64,000 nucleotides of DNA from Salipaludibacillus agaradhaerens (GTDB lineage: Bacteria; Bacillota; Bacilli; Bacillales; Salisediminibacteriaceae), in contig NZ_KV917378.1 in NCBI RefSeq assembly GCF_002019735.1, positions 496,001 through 560,000 on the forward strand, read 5' to 3'. The translations under genes and the position numbers were made by a program. Below are positions 45,945 to 55,715 of the stretch, one piece after another (position 1 is the stretch's first letter; every line of letters begins with the position of its first letter). The notes beneath the pieces were generated by a model that did not search any database, was not told the DNA's origin, and worked only from the letters and a program-made list of their open reading frames with translations.

Positions 45945-48140
45945 ATGACACAAGGGATAGCACAAAAGACAAATGAACATCACGTTAACAACGTCTTGCA
46001 AAATCGATTTCCTCATTTAACATGGGAGCCGTATTTAAGACGAATTGAATTGCACAATGACAAAACAGCCCTTATTACTGCAGCGTTAGATCAGCTTACA
46101 GCTGAGGAATCCGATTGGACATTCGTTGCGGCAAACTTATATTCTTTGCAGCTTAAAGAGGAAATAGCGAACAATCGAGGTATTCCTGCTTATGAACAAT
46201 TCGGTTCATTAATTACAAAGCTTGTAAATGATGGTTTTTATCAAAAAGAGCTTCTCAACGTTTACACAACAGAAGATTATGCACTGATGGAAAGCTGGAT
46301 AGATGAAACTAAAGATCAGCTCTTTACATATATTGGACTCAAAACATTAGCTGATCGTTATCTGGCTCGTTCTCACGATGGCCGTTTACTTGAATTGCCA
46401 CAAGAGCGATTCATGGTAATTGCTATGAGCCTTATGAAAAACGAAGCTGAAGCTAAGCGACTTGACCTTGTTAAAGAAGCTTACTGGGCCCTGTCTAATC
46501 TCTATATGACTGTGGCAACACCGACGTTAGCGAATGCTGGAAAAACACACGGACAGTTGTCAAGTTGTTTTATTGACACAGTCGATGATAGTTTACGAGG
46601 TATTTTCGATAGTAATACAGATGCCGCTACAGTGAGTAAAAATGGCGGAGGCTTAGGTATTTATCTAGGTAAAATTAGAGCGAGAGGGTCATCTATTAAA
46701 GGGTTTAAAGGAACATCCTCAGGCGTGTTACCATGGATGAAGCAGTTAAACAATACAGCTGTTAGCGTAGATCAATTAGGTCAAAGACAAGGTGCTATTG
46801 CGGTTTACTTAGATGTTTGGCATAAAGATATTTTTCCTTTTCTAGACGCTAAATTAAATAATGGTGATGAACGTCAACGAACGCATGATTTGTTCACTGG
46901 TGTGTGTCTTCCAGATTTATTTATGGAAAAAGTTGAAGCGCGTGAAGACTGGCATTTGTTTGATCCACATGAAGTTAGAGAAGTTATGGGGTTCTCTCTA
47001 GAGGATTTTTATGATGAAGAACAAGGCAAGGGGAGTTTCCGTGAGCATTATGAACAATGTGTAGCGAATGAAGACCTTTCATCAGAGCGTGTTCCTGCCA
47101 TCGACATTATGAAACGCATTATGATCGCTCAACTTGAAACGGGCACACCTTATATGTTTTATCGGGATACCGTTAATCGGATGAATCCTAACAAACATAA
47201 AGGTATGATTTACTCTTCTAATTTGTGTACAGAAATTATGCAAAATATGAGCTCTACTACTGTACAAGAAGAAATTAGTGCTGATGGTGAGATTATTACT
47301 AAAAAGCAAGCAGGAGATTACGTGGTGTGTAATTTAAGTTCTATTTCACTGGCTAAAGCAGTAAAGGATGATGTCATTGAAAGGCTTATAAACATACAAG
47401 TCCGCATGCTCGATAACGTGATTGAATTGAATACGATTGAAGTTCCACAAGCACAAATAACGAATCAAAAATATCGCGCTATTGGATTAGGCACGTTTGG
47501 ATGGCATCACTTATTGGCCGACAAAAAAATAGCTTGGGAAACAGAAGAGGCTGTGCAGTATGCTGATGAACTGTACGAAGATATTCATTTTTATACAGTG
47601 AAAGCAAGTATGGAACTGGCGAAAGAAAAAGGAGCCTATCCTGCGTTTAAAGGCTCTGACTATGAAACGGGCGAATATTTTACCTCACGGGATTATAAGA
47701 GTGACCGTTGGACAAGCTTACAACACGCCGTCAGTGAAAATGGGTTACGGAATGGCTATCTTTTAGCTGTTGCTCCTAATTCAAGTACATCACTTATTGC
47801 TGGATCTTCCGCATCAATCGATCCTATTTTTAAGAAGGAATATGCTGAAGAGAAAAAGAATTATAAAATTCCTGTTACAGCACCTGGATTATCTAAAGAA
47901 AATACGTGGTATTATAAAGCAGCTCATACGATTGATCAACTTTGGAGCATTAAACAAAATGGAGCTAGGCAAAAACATATTGACCAATCCGTGTCCTTTA
48001 ATCTATATGTCACGAATAATATCAGGGCTAAAGAATTACTAGAGTTACATGTGAGTGCATGGAAAAACGGTTTAAAAACGACTTACTATGTCAGGTCCAC
48101 ATCAAGTGAACTTGAAGATTGTGAAAGCTGCTCAAGTTAA
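45945..48140 (+). CDS. nrdA: Class Ia ribonucleotide reductase alpha subunit NrdA
   Basis: 731 residues. Active-site cysteines are C208 (SSCFID), C428 (NLCTE) and C462 (CNLSS); the C-terminal redox pair is C726 and C729 (CESCSS). It reduces ribonucleoside diphosphates with a radical from NrdB. I start at ATG 45945, nine bases after GGAAGG; longer in-frame starts run into the terminator. The N-terminal ATP-cone allosteric domain of E. coli-type NrdA is absent. First gene of nrdA-nrdB-nrdD-nrdG under the B12 riboswitch. No nrdI or nrdH accompanies it, which argues against class Ib. Confidence 0.95.
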   Translation: MTQGIAQKTNEHHVNNVLQNRFPHLTWEPYLRRIELHNDKTALITAALDQLTAEESDWTFVAANLYSLQLKEEIANNRGIPAYEQFGSLITKLVNDGFYQKELLNVYTTEDYALMESWIDETKDQLFTYIGLKTLADRYLARSHDGRLLELPQERFMVIAMSLMKNEAEAKRLDLVKEAYWALSNLYMTVATPTLANAGKTHGQLSSCFIDTVDDSLRGIFDSNTDAATVSKNGGGLGIYLGKIRARGSSIKGFKGTSSGVLPWMKQLNNTAVSVDQLGQRQGAIAVYLDVWHKDIFPFLDAKLNNGDERQRTHDLFTGVCLPDLFMEKVEAREDWHLFDPHEVREVMGFSLEDFYDEEQGKGSFREHYEQCVANEDLSSERVPAIDIMKRIMIAQLETGTPYMFYRDTVNRMNPNKHKGMIYSSNLCTEIMQNMSSTTVQEEISADGEIITKKQAGDYVVCNLSSISLAKAVKDDVIERLINIQVRMLDNVIELNTIEVPQAQITNQKYRAIGLGTFGWHHLLADKKIAWETEEAVQYADELYEDIHFYTVKASMELAKEKGAYPAFKGSDYETGEYFTSRDYKSDRWTSLQHAVSENGLRNGYLLAVAPNSSTSLIAGSSASIDPIFKKEYAEEKKNYKIPVTAPGLSKENTWYYKAAHTIDQLWSIKQNGARQKHIDQSVSFNLYVTNNIRAKELLELHVSAWKNGLKTTYYVRSTSSELEDCESCSS

Positions 48141-48181
48141 AGAGAATACTAATAAGGGAGTTATTTGGGGAGGAATAGAGA

Positions 48182-49219
48182 ATGACAAAATTAACAGAAA
48201 GAAAATTATATGATGTAACGGCACCTAATGCATCCACTGGGATTATTCTTGGTGAGAGTTCAAACGTATTAAATTGGGATGATGTCAGGTTTTCATGGGC
48301 GTATCCGCTATACAAAAATATGCTAGGTAACTTTTGGACACCTTTTGAAATTAATATGAGTTCAGATGTGAAGCAATTTTCCTCATTATCTGAAACAGAA
48401 GAAGATGCCTTTAAAAAAATCATGGGATTACTCGCTTTTCTCGACAGCATTCAAACGGATTATGCGATGCATGTATCTAAGTATTTGACAGACTCAAGTC
48501 TGAATGCCCTTATGACGGTACTTGCTTTCCAGGAAGTTGTTCATAACCAAAGTTACTCCTATGTGTTGTCAAGTCTCGTTAATAAAGATGAACAAGACCG
48601 TATTTTCGAATACTGGAAGCATGACCCTGTTTTAAGAGAAAGAAATGATTTTATTGCAGAGGGTTACGAAGCATTTGTACAAAATCCAACACCTAGAACA
48701 CTTCTTGAATCAATTGTTTATGATGTGATTTTAGAAGGTCTGAATTTCTATTCTGGATTTAGCTTTTTCTACCATTTAGCACGAAACCAAAAAATGGTTT
48801 CTACATCGACGATGATTAACTATATCAATCGAGATGAACAGCTACATGTCTATTTGTTTGCTAACATTTTTAAAGAACTAAGAAACGAATTTCCTGAATT
48901 GCAAACACAAGAGGTGGATGAATTCGTACAGCGCACGTTTGTAAAAGCGGCTGAACTTGAAACGAAATGGGCGGAGTATATTATAGGCGATAAAATTCCA
49001 GATATACCATTCCAAGATTTAGCAGATTATATTAAATTTATGGCGAATAAACGGGTGAACGAATTGGGGATCGAACGTCCGTTTGAAGGTTACCGATCAA
49101 ATCCGATGCGTTGGATTAAAGTATATGAAGATATCAACCAAGGAAAAACAGATTTCTTCGAACAAAAATCACGTCAGTATACGAAAGTTTCAGACGATAA
49201 CGGATTTGACGACTTGTAA
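48182..49219 (+). CDS. nrdB: Class Ia ribonucleotide reductase beta subunit NrdB
   Basis: 345 residues of ferritin-like fold. Metal ligands E118 and H121 and the radical-carrying Y125 are seen in FQEVVHNQSYSY; further ligands are in EGLNFYSGF and RDEQLHV. The kept Tyr and normal ligand set indicate a standard tyrosyl-radical diiron (or dimanganese) subunit. The C-terminal tail would dock on NrdA. It lies 41 bp after nrdA with GGGGAGG upstream of the ATG. Confidence 0.96.
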   Translation: MTKLTERKLYDVTAPNASTGIILGESSNVLNWDDVRFSWAYPLYKNMLGNFWTPFEINMSSDVKQFSSLSETEEDAFKKIMGLLAFLDSIQTDYAMHVSKYLTDSSLNALMTVLAFQEVVHNQSYSYVLSSLVNKDEQDRIFEYWKHDPVLRERNDFIAEGYEAFVQNPTPRTLLESIVYDVILEGLNFYSGFSFFYHLARNQKMVSTSTMINYINRDEQLHVYLFANIFKELRNEFPELQTQEVDEFVQRTFVKAAELETKWAEYIIGDKIPDIPFQDLADYIKFMANKRVNELGIERPFEGYRSNPMRWIKVYEDINQGKTDFFEQKSRQYTKVSDDNGFDDL

Positions 49220-49241
49220 TCTTTTTTGAGGGGGTATACCG

Positions 49242-51092
49242 ATGAGGGAGTTAATCGAAACATTTGAGGGAATTGAGCAAGTAAGTAGTGAATCATTGAA
49301 GGAAAATGCGAATGTGGATGGTCATTCGCCTCTTGGCAAAATGAATACTTTTGCTTCAGAAGTATGTAAGTGGTATACGGATGAGTTTTTATTGTCCGAA
49401 AAAGTAAAGGAAGCTTTGGCAGATAATATATTGTATATCCATGATAAAGATTTTTATCCAACTGGAACAACAACTTGCAGCCAAATACCATTGGACAAGC
49501 TGTTGAAGAATGGCTTTTATACTGGACACGGCAGAATTCGGCCACCTAAGTCTATTCAAACAGCGTTAGCACTAGCGGCTATTATTCTTCAATCAAATCA
49601 AAATAATCAACATGGGGGGCAATCATTTCAAAAGTTTGATTATGACTTAGCCCCTTATGTTAGAAAATCATATGAATCTCATAAACTGCGTCTTACTGAG
49701 CTCTATAAAGAGTCATTTACGTCAGAGAAAGAACTGGAGCAAAGGGCATGGGAAGACACCCAGGAAGAGACATTCCAAGCGTGTGAGGCCTTTATCCATA
49801 ATGCCAATAGTATGCATTCACGTGGTGGTGGTCAGGTACCATTTGTCTCAATAAATTACGGGACGGATACATCACGCGAAGGCCGTTTATTAATTCAAGA
49901 ATTGTTAAAGGCAACGAAAAAAGGATTAGGCAATGGTGAAACACCCATTTTTCCAATTCAAATATTTAAAGTGAAAGATGGCGTTAATAGTCAAGAGGGT
50001 GATCCTAATTATGACTTATTTATTCAAGCGGTAACGACGACCAGTCGCCGTTTATTTCCGAATTTCAGTTTTCTTGATTCCCCATTTAACAGTCAATATG
50101 ACGATGGGACACCTGAGAGTGAAGTGGCGTATATGGGGTGCCGAACACGGGTGATGGGAAATATTCATGGTGATGATACAACGGTTGGACGAGGTAATAT
50201 TTCGTTCTCTTCCCTAAATTTAGTCCGTCTAGCTCTTATTTCTGAAGGGGATAGTGAGATATTTTGGCGTAAATTGACGCAATCTTTTCAAATAGCCATT
50301 ACGCAACTGTTAGAGCGATATGAGTATCAGCGCAAGAAAAAAGCTGCTGAATTTCCATTTTTATTTTCTCAAGGTATTTGGACTGGGGGAGATACATTGC
50401 ACCCAGATGAAGAGATTGAATCTGTTATAAAGCATGGGAGTCTAAGTGTTGGCTTTATTGGTCTTGCTGAAGCATTAGTCATTTTAACAGGTAAACACCA
50501 TGGCGAATCAGAGGAATCGTGGGAGCTAGGAAAGCGCATTATTCAATCTATGCGTGACATGGCAGATGAGGCCACGCAAACATATAAAATGAACATCGGT
50601 GTGATTGCTACACCTGCAGAGGGCTTATCTGGTAAATTTGTTGGTGCAGATCGTGAAAAATTTGGCACAATTAAAGGAGTTACAGATAAAGACTTTTATA
50701 CGAATTCATTCCATATCCCTGTCTACTATCCTATATCCATCTATGAAAAGATTCGCCGTGAGGCCCCATTCCATGACATGTGTAATGCTGGTCATATCAC
50801 ATACGTGGAAGTGGATGGAAATGCTAGCCAAAACACCGAGGCGCTCATTCAAATCATTAAACAAATGAAAAAAGAAGGGATTGGCTACGGGTCAATTAAT
50901 CACCCAGTAGATCAATGTTTAACGTGTGGCTATCAAGGGGTTATGCATCATCAATGTCCTGCTTGCGGTGAAAATGATGAAAACAAGCTTCATAAAATTC
51001 GTCGAATCACAGGCTACCTCGTAGGTGATATGAAGCGATGGAATAAAGCTAAACGTCAAGAAGAAGCGAATAGAGTGAAACATGGGCGATGA
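49242..51092 (+). CDS. nrdD: Class III (anaerobic) ribonucleotide reductase NrdD
   Basis: 616 residues. The radical glycine is G591 in RRITGYLVGD, near the C-terminus; a zinc site CLTCGYQG...CPACG lies just before it. TTTCSQIP and YMGCRTRV hold the active-site cysteines. It makes dNTPs from NTPs without oxygen. The protein begins at the catalytic domain and lacks the roughly 90-residue ATP-cone found in E. coli NrdD. Placed directly behind nrdAB, it shares their riboswitch. It overlaps nrdG by ATGA. Confidence 0.95.
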   Translation: MRELIETFEGIEQVSSESLKENANVDGHSPLGKMNTFASEVCKWYTDEFLLSEKVKEALADNILYIHDKDFYPTGTTTCSQIPLDKLLKNGFYTGHGRIRPPKSIQTALALAAIILQSNQNNQHGGQSFQKFDYDLAPYVRKSYESHKLRLTELYKESFTSEKELEQRAWEDTQEETFQACEAFIHNANSMHSRGGGQVPFVSINYGTDTSREGRLLIQELLKATKKGLGNGETPIFPIQIFKVKDGVNSQEGDPNYDLFIQAVTTTSRRLFPNFSFLDSPFNSQYDDGTPESEVAYMGCRTRVMGNIHGDDTTVGRGNISFSSLNLVRLALISEGDSEIFWRKLTQSFQIAITQLLERYEYQRKKKAAEFPFLFSQGIWTGGDTLHPDEEIESVIKHGSLSVGFIGLAEALVILTGKHHGESEESWELGKRIIQSMRDMADEATQTYKMNIGVIATPAEGLSGKFVGADREKFGTIKGVTDKDFYTNSFHIPVYYPISIYEKIRREAPFHDMCNAGHITYVEVDGNASQNTEALIQIIKQMKKEGIGYGSINHPVDQCLTCGYQGVMHHQCPACGENDENKLHKIRRITGYLVGDMKRWNKAKRQEEANRVKHGR

Positions 51093-51577
51093 AGATCCTT
51101 TCTCTTATGCACGATTCAATAGTGGATGGACCAGGATTAAGGACAGTCATCTTTTTTGCTGGCTGTCCGCATGCCTGCCCGGGCTGTCATAACCCTGAAA
51201 GCTGGTCACAAGCAAATGGACGTGGCTATTCTGTTGATGAGTTAATCACTATTATTGATGACTATCCCATGAACAATATAACGTTTTCTGGTGGCGAACC
51301 TATGATTCAAGCGAAAGACATTTTGCCCCTAGCAACATCTCTAAAACTAAGTGGCAAAACGATTTGGTGTTATACTGGCTACACGTATGAATGGCTTGTA
51401 GATTATGGAAGCCGTGAGCAACGTGACTTATTAAAACTTGTGGATGTACTCGTTGATGGGCCATTCATAGAACGATTAAAAGATTCGACACTTTTATTTA
51501 GAGGTAGCAGTAACCAGCGCCTTTTAACACTTGAAAATGGTGAAATAGGTAAAGTTAATCGTTACGCTTTCACCTAA
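51089..51577 (+). CDS. nrdG: Anaerobic ribonucleotide reductase activating enzyme NrdG
   Basis: A 162-residue radical SAM protein with C26-x3-C30-x2-C33 (CPHACPGC), the preceding IVDGPGLR and a FSGGEPM motif, as in small NrdG enzymes. It generates the glycyl radical on NrdD with S-adenosylmethionine. The ATG overlaps the nrdD stop, so the two are translated together in the last part of the operon. Confidence 0.96.
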   Translation: MKILSLMHDSIVDGPGLRTVIFFAGCPHACPGCHNPESWSQANGRGYSVDELITIIDDYPMNNITFSGGEPMIQAKDILPLATSLKLSGKTIWCYTGYTYEWLVDYGSREQRDLLKLVDVLVDGPFIERLKDSTLLFRGSSNQRLLTLENGEIGKVNRYAFT

Positions 51578-51680
51578 AGGAGTTTGTTAGCGCCATAGGA
51601 AAAGAAGAACCTTCTTTTATGTAGTTCTAAATGCCTGCTACTAAATAAAAGCAATGTATAAGAATTAAAAAATAATTGAA

Positions 51681-51740
51681 AAAAATCGCCTCTTTTAATG
51701 TCTGTTCTAAACGACATTATAAAAGATCCGGCGATTTTTT
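51681..51740 (+). terminator. nrd operon terminator
   Basis: A long interrupted stem: AAAAATCGCC with GGCGATTTTT outside, TCTTTTA with TAAAAGA in the middle and ATGTC with GACAT inside, ending in a T8 run. Confidence 0.88.
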
Positions 51741-52363
51741 TTGCTCTTTTCGTTAATATTTTAGGCTCTAAGAGAGCGCATGAGAATCGTTAAATTTCAA
51801 CAAAAATAAGAAAGTTATTACTATAAAAACTGTTCTAATAGTACAAAAGTACTAGTCTTGATAACGTTTTAAAGGCTGTTAAAGTGGTAAATATTTATAT
51901 TAATTGTATATTATTGACTATTAAAATAAATAGAGCTAGTATTCTAATAAAGATAAAAATCTCCTCTTATGTTAATTATTTCGCTCCTATTATTCACATC
52001 AATAACTCTGCTGGATGATGAATGACAAAATGTACAGTCATTTAACTATTAACATCAAACTTATCAACCTCGTGGTAGCCAACTAACCAAGTCTATTTAA
52101 TAAGACCTCCTTTGTAGCATAAAAGATACTAGTAGAAGAATTCCCTAACTATATAGGAGAAATTATTGCCCATGAAATTCATCTTATAGGCAAATAACGC
52201 CATAGTATTTAAGCTAATAGTTAGGTTTTTAATAGCTTTGACGATAATTTTCTAGCAATCGAAGTAAGGCTGTTTTGTATAGTCATGTCCTATCCAGTCA
52301 ATATATCTGTCTAAATGTTACTGTGAAGCTGAATAATTATGAAAACCTTTAAAGGAGGGAACT
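51741..52363. other. Long AT-rich leader/promoter region of the radical SAM locus
   Basis: No gene is supported. A promoter-like pair TTGACT (51914-51919), 17 bp, TAGTAT (51937-51942) lies 420 bp before the radical SAM gene, which would give a long leader. At 52339 an in-frame-shifted 24-codon frame starts ATGAAAACC and overlaps the gene start, but has no ribosome site. No known riboswitch motif was recognised. Confidence 0.4.
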
Positions 52364-53680
52364 ATGAAAACATTCCAGGATGTAAATTCTCTAAAATGTT
52401 TACAACAGCCTAGTCGTGACAACCCTTTTTTGCCAAGAGAATGGGTGCAAATGTATCATAAAATTGAAATCAGAAGAGAAAGTGATGGAGCTGCCATTAT
52501 TGTACCTTGCACATCTGCTAATTTTTTTCTAATGGATTTAAACCCTGTTTGGTATGTTGATCAACTTGTTAAATCTGGCGGAAATACGTTATTTATTTTA
52601 TATCTTGATACGACAAATTCCTGTACGGATAAATGCCCAATGTGTTTTACTGCATTAACTAGGGGGTTAGAAGGCTTTCAACAAAGTTTACAAGTTGATT
52701 TAGCTTTAAAACGTATAAAAGAGTTAAGAATAAGATATCCTTCTACATTTCGTATGGTAAGCCTCGCAGGTCCTGGAGAACCATTAAATCATAAGGATAT
52801 TCATACTTTAATAAAGGGAGCGCATGATTTAGGGAGTGCCGTAAGAGTTTATACAGCTGGTAAACGACTTATAGACGAAACTATAAGGAGAACATTACTT
52901 GATTATACAAAATTAATAAGGGTTAGCATTGATGCTTCTAAAGAAGAAACATACCAAATAACCCACGGTGTAAAAGGCTTAAAAGAAAGGTTAGTAGGTA
53001 TAGAAAAAATGGTTGAAGAGAAAGTCAGATGTTCAAATGATACTCTTATAGGCATGCATTTTGTCATTCAAAAAGCAAATATGAGTGAGATAGTACCTTT
53101 CGCAACACTAGCAAAAAATTTAGGTGTTGATTTTGTTGTTTACAGCCAAGAAACATTTGGAAAGGTAAACGGCGGATTTTCTAAAGATGACTTTGAAAAA
53201 GTGGTTCACGATTTAAAAACCGTTGAAATGATGCATTCTTATGAGTTTCGAACGGTTGTTCCTCATCTTGTGCAGCGCCAAACTTATACTGAATTTGATA
53301 AAACGTATTATTCAACACCTGATGTATTAAATAATTGTCACAATAGTAAACACAGATTATTTTTTGGTGTTCAAAATGATTTTTCTGCATGTTGGTTAGC
53401 AACATTAGATGCAAAATTTAGAAGAGAATCATTTATAGGCATGCTTGATAAAGATGATACGATGGCATCTCTATATAACGTGGTTGAAAATGGTGTGGGG
53501 AGTGAATTGACAGATGGAGCACAACTGAGTTGTAAGACGTGTGTGGCAGGTAATTATAATTCAATGATTAATCAAATTACCCACTTTTTAAATAACGAAA
53601 CTCATTATACAACACGTTTAATAGAACATGCTCCTGGAACTCACAATGATAGCAATTACAAATTTATCTTAAAAAATTAA
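52364..53680 (+). CDS. Radical SAM enzyme with C-terminal Cys-rich (SPASM/twitch-like) region
   Basis: 438 residues. An N-terminal domain of about 80 residues precedes C87-x3-C91-x2-C94 (CTDKCPMC), the SAM-binding 4Fe-4S motif, followed by SLAGPGEPL and RVSIDAS. The C-terminal part has C325, C343, C390 and C393 (CKTC), well spaced to bind an auxiliary cluster. Such enzymes often modify ribosomal peptides (thioether, epimerisation, crosslink), but other substrates occur. AAAGGAGGG precedes the ATG. It leads a three-gene operon with a nucleotide-kinase-like protein and an exporter, so it probably installs a key step in a small-molecule or peptide product. Confidence 0.85.
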   Translation: MKTFQDVNSLKCLQQPSRDNPFLPREWVQMYHKIEIRRESDGAAIIVPCTSANFFLMDLNPVWYVDQLVKSGGNTLFILYLDTTNSCTDKCPMCFTALTRGLEGFQQSLQVDLALKRIKELRIRYPSTFRMVSLAGPGEPLNHKDIHTLIKGAHDLGSAVRVYTAGKRLIDETIRRTLLDYTKLIRVSIDASKEETYQITHGVKGLKERLVGIEKMVEEKVRCSNDTLIGMHFVIQKANMSEIVPFATLAKNLGVDFVVYSQETFGKVNGGFSKDDFEKVVHDLKTVEMMHSYEFRTVVPHLVQRQTYTEFDKTYYSTPDVLNNCHNSKHRLFFGVQNDFSACWLATLDAKFRRESFIGMLDKDDTMASLYNVVENGVGSELTDGAQLSCKTCVAGNYNSMINQITHFLNNETHYTTRLIEHAPGTHNDSNYKFILKN

Positions 53681-53694
53681 GGTGTGGTGATCGT

Positions 53695-54387
53695 GTGCCA
53701 AACGGAAAACTAATTGCGCTAGAAGGTTTGGATGGGGGCGGTAAAACCACTCAATGTCATTTATTAGTCGACTATCTAACATTAAACAACATTCCCGTCA
53801 CTATATATCCATTATATCGTCACGACATTGTGGAAGTCATGCTTGAACGATTAGATGAAACGGATTATATCTCAAATATTGGGAGTCGGTATGCCGTTAT
53901 TTCAAAAGTGTTATGCCGACAAGAATGGGAAATAAAAAATAAGCTAAGTAAAGGGGAATATGTAATTTTAGACAAGTTCCTATTAACATTTTTTGCGACA
54001 GAAATGGTCAGGGGATGTTCACTTGAAGAGTTAATGATGGCGACGAGTGATGTTCTGAGTCCTGATATTACATTTTGCTTTGATATTGATCCAGAAGTTG
54101 CTTTGAAAAGGAAAAAGAGAATAGGTTACAGAGAATCTGGATTAGATATAGCTAAGTATAAGGGGGAACGAGTGAATTACTCCCTTTTCAAAGAAAATGG
54201 TTACCCAAATGAGTGGTTACAAGAACAATATGTTGATTTTCAAACTAAATTAAGACAAATACTGATGAAATTAATAAATCACAACAAACATAAGTGGGGA
54301 AATGTTACTAATTTAGATTGTCATACTGACTCTTTGTTAATACATGAAGCAATTAAAAAGAAAATTATAGCTTTAACATTTAAATGA
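53695..54387 (+). CDS. Divergent thymidylate kinase-like protein
   Basis: A 230-residue P-loop kinase. Walker A GLDGGGKTT lies at residues 11-19; LSPDITFCFDIDPEVALKRKKR matches the lid/base region of dTMP kinase. The usual DRYxxS motif after Walker A is changed to DKFLLTFF, and the C-terminus has an extra 30-residue tail. The housekeeping tmk of Bacillaceae lies near dnaX/holB, so this is an extra paralogue, more likely to phosphorylate a special nucleotide or other phosphate acceptor. It starts at GTG 53695 behind AAGGTG, 14 bases after the radical SAM gene. Confidence 0.8.
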   Translation: MPNGKLIALEGLDGGGKTTQCHLLVDYLTLNNIPVTIYPLYRHDIVEVMLERLDETDYISNIGSRYAVISKVLCRQEWEIKNKLSKGEYVILDKFLLTFFATEMVRGCSLEELMMATSDVLSPDITFCFDIDPEVALKRKKRIGYRESGLDIAKYKGERVNYSLFKENGYPNEWLQEQYVDFQTKLRQILMKLINHNKHKWGNVTNLDCHTDSLLIHEAIKKKIIALTFK

Positions 54388-54400
54388 GAAAGGCCATGAT

Positions 54401-55654
54401 ATGAATAGTCAACATACTGAGAGAGATAGAACGTCTATTCAAAAAGAGGTTATTTGGAAAAACAAATCATTTGTATATATGTGGCTAGCAACAATTATGT
54501 ATGATTTCACCTTTCATGTTTATCTATTAGCGTTACCTTTGATCATTTATGACATGAGCCAATCGACATTGGCTATGAGCACAATGAGAGCACTTGACTT
54601 TGCTCCTAATATTATTTTAGGTATTTTCATAGGGGTTATTGTAGATAGGACAAAGCGGAAAAACTTTATGAGGTACTCATTGTTAATGCAAACTCTTCTG
54701 CTTATACTATTAGTTATTTTGTTGAAAAACGCTACAATGTCTCTCTGGAATATTTATATTATAGGATTTTTAGTGTCGACATTTGGATACTGCTTTTGGA
54801 ATGGATTCCACAGCTCATTACCACAAGTTGTCGAGAGAAATCAGTTAACAACAGCTAATTCAGCTATTTCACTAGGGTATCAAATTAACAACACAATAGG
54901 TCCAGGGTTAGCGGGTGTATTATTAGTTTCGCTGTCCTATTCTAATGGATTAATTATTACTATTGTTGGGCTTAACATAGTTGTAGGATTAATTAGCTTT
55001 TCGCACATTAAAGAAAATCATTTATTAAGAAGAAATGAAAAGTATCATAACTTAAATCCATTTTGGGTGGACATTAAAGAAGGATGGCTAGAAGTTAAAC
55101 AAAATCATCGATTATTTTCTATGACGATAACGATTTTATGTTTAAATATTGCTTCTGGGGTTTCTAGCGCAGTCATCATTTTTTATGCGTTAGACAAGTT
55201 TAAATTAACCTCTGACCAGTTAGGAATGGTGATAGCCAGTACTGCAATTGGTGGTATTTTAGCAGCATTAAGTGCAAAAAAAAGTAGGGAAATGATTAGA
55301 AGAGGTAAACTTATTATTTTCGCCATTTGTGTAGGCGCAAGCGGACAGTTTTTATTGTTTGTTTCTTTTCATTGGAACATATTAATAATCGGCATGATGT
55401 TAATTGGTTTTTGTAGTGTATTTATTAATGTACATTATCAAACTTTAAGGCAAGAGTCGACTCCTGCACATTTACTTGGGAGAGTCTCTGGTACAACATC
55501 GATGTTAATGAAGGTTGCCACCCCAATATCTTTCTTAAGTGCAGGTTTGTTAGGAGAGATGATTGATGTACATTGGATCTTTCTTATGTCGTCTATGATC
55601 ATGACCGCATTGATGATAGTTCTTATAAAGCTAGATGTTTTAACATTTGCCTAA
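54401..55654 (+). CDS. Major facilitator superfamily exporter (MFS_3/EntS-like)
   Basis: 417 residues with about 12 membrane segments from residue 25 onward. The loop GVIVDRTKRKNFMRYS after the second helix is the MFS DRxxRR-type motif A, and NNTIGPGLAGVL is the motif-C-like Pro/Gly stretch of drug antiporters. EntS-like members export siderophores, macrolides or peptides. It lies 13 bp after the kinase gene in the same operon, so it is probably the exporter or self-protection pump of the product. Confidence 0.88.
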   Translation: MNSQHTERDRTSIQKEVIWKNKSFVYMWLATIMYDFTFHVYLLALPLIIYDMSQSTLAMSTMRALDFAPNIILGIFIGVIVDRTKRKNFMRYSLLMQTLLLILLVILLKNATMSLWNIYIIGFLVSTFGYCFWNGFHSSLPQVVERNQLTTANSAISLGYQINNTIGPGLAGVLLVSLSYSNGLIITIVGLNIVVGLISFSHIKENHLLRRNEKYHNLNPFWVDIKEGWLEVKQNHRLFSMTITILCLNIASGVSSAVIIFYALDKFKLTSDQLGMVIASTAIGGILAALSAKKSREMIRRGKLIIFAICVGASGQFLLFVSFHWNILIIGMMLIGFCSVFINVHYQTLRQESTPAHLLGRVSGTTSMLMKVATPISFLSAGLLGEMIDVHWIFLMSSMIMTALMIVLIKLDVLTFA

Positions 55655-55715
55655 AGCTTATAAACACTTATTTGTGTTTATAATAAATTATTTATTTAGA
55701 TAAGGAGGTGTTAAC

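Noticed and set aside
45945-49219. Class Ib (nrdEF) assignment for the aerobic reductase
   Set aside because: No nrdI or nrdH in the operon, and NrdB shows a normal class Ia ligand and Tyr set; class Ia fits better, though subclass should be tested by phylogeny.
52339-52413. 24-codon frame overlapping the radical SAM start, considered as a precursor peptide
   Set aside because: No ribosome site, and it overlaps the gene in another frame; chance is more likely.
55655-55700. Inverted repeat AAACAC/GTGTTT before the 20-residue peptide as an operator
   Set aside because: Only six pairs, AT-rich surroundings; may be a weak terminator of the exporter gene.
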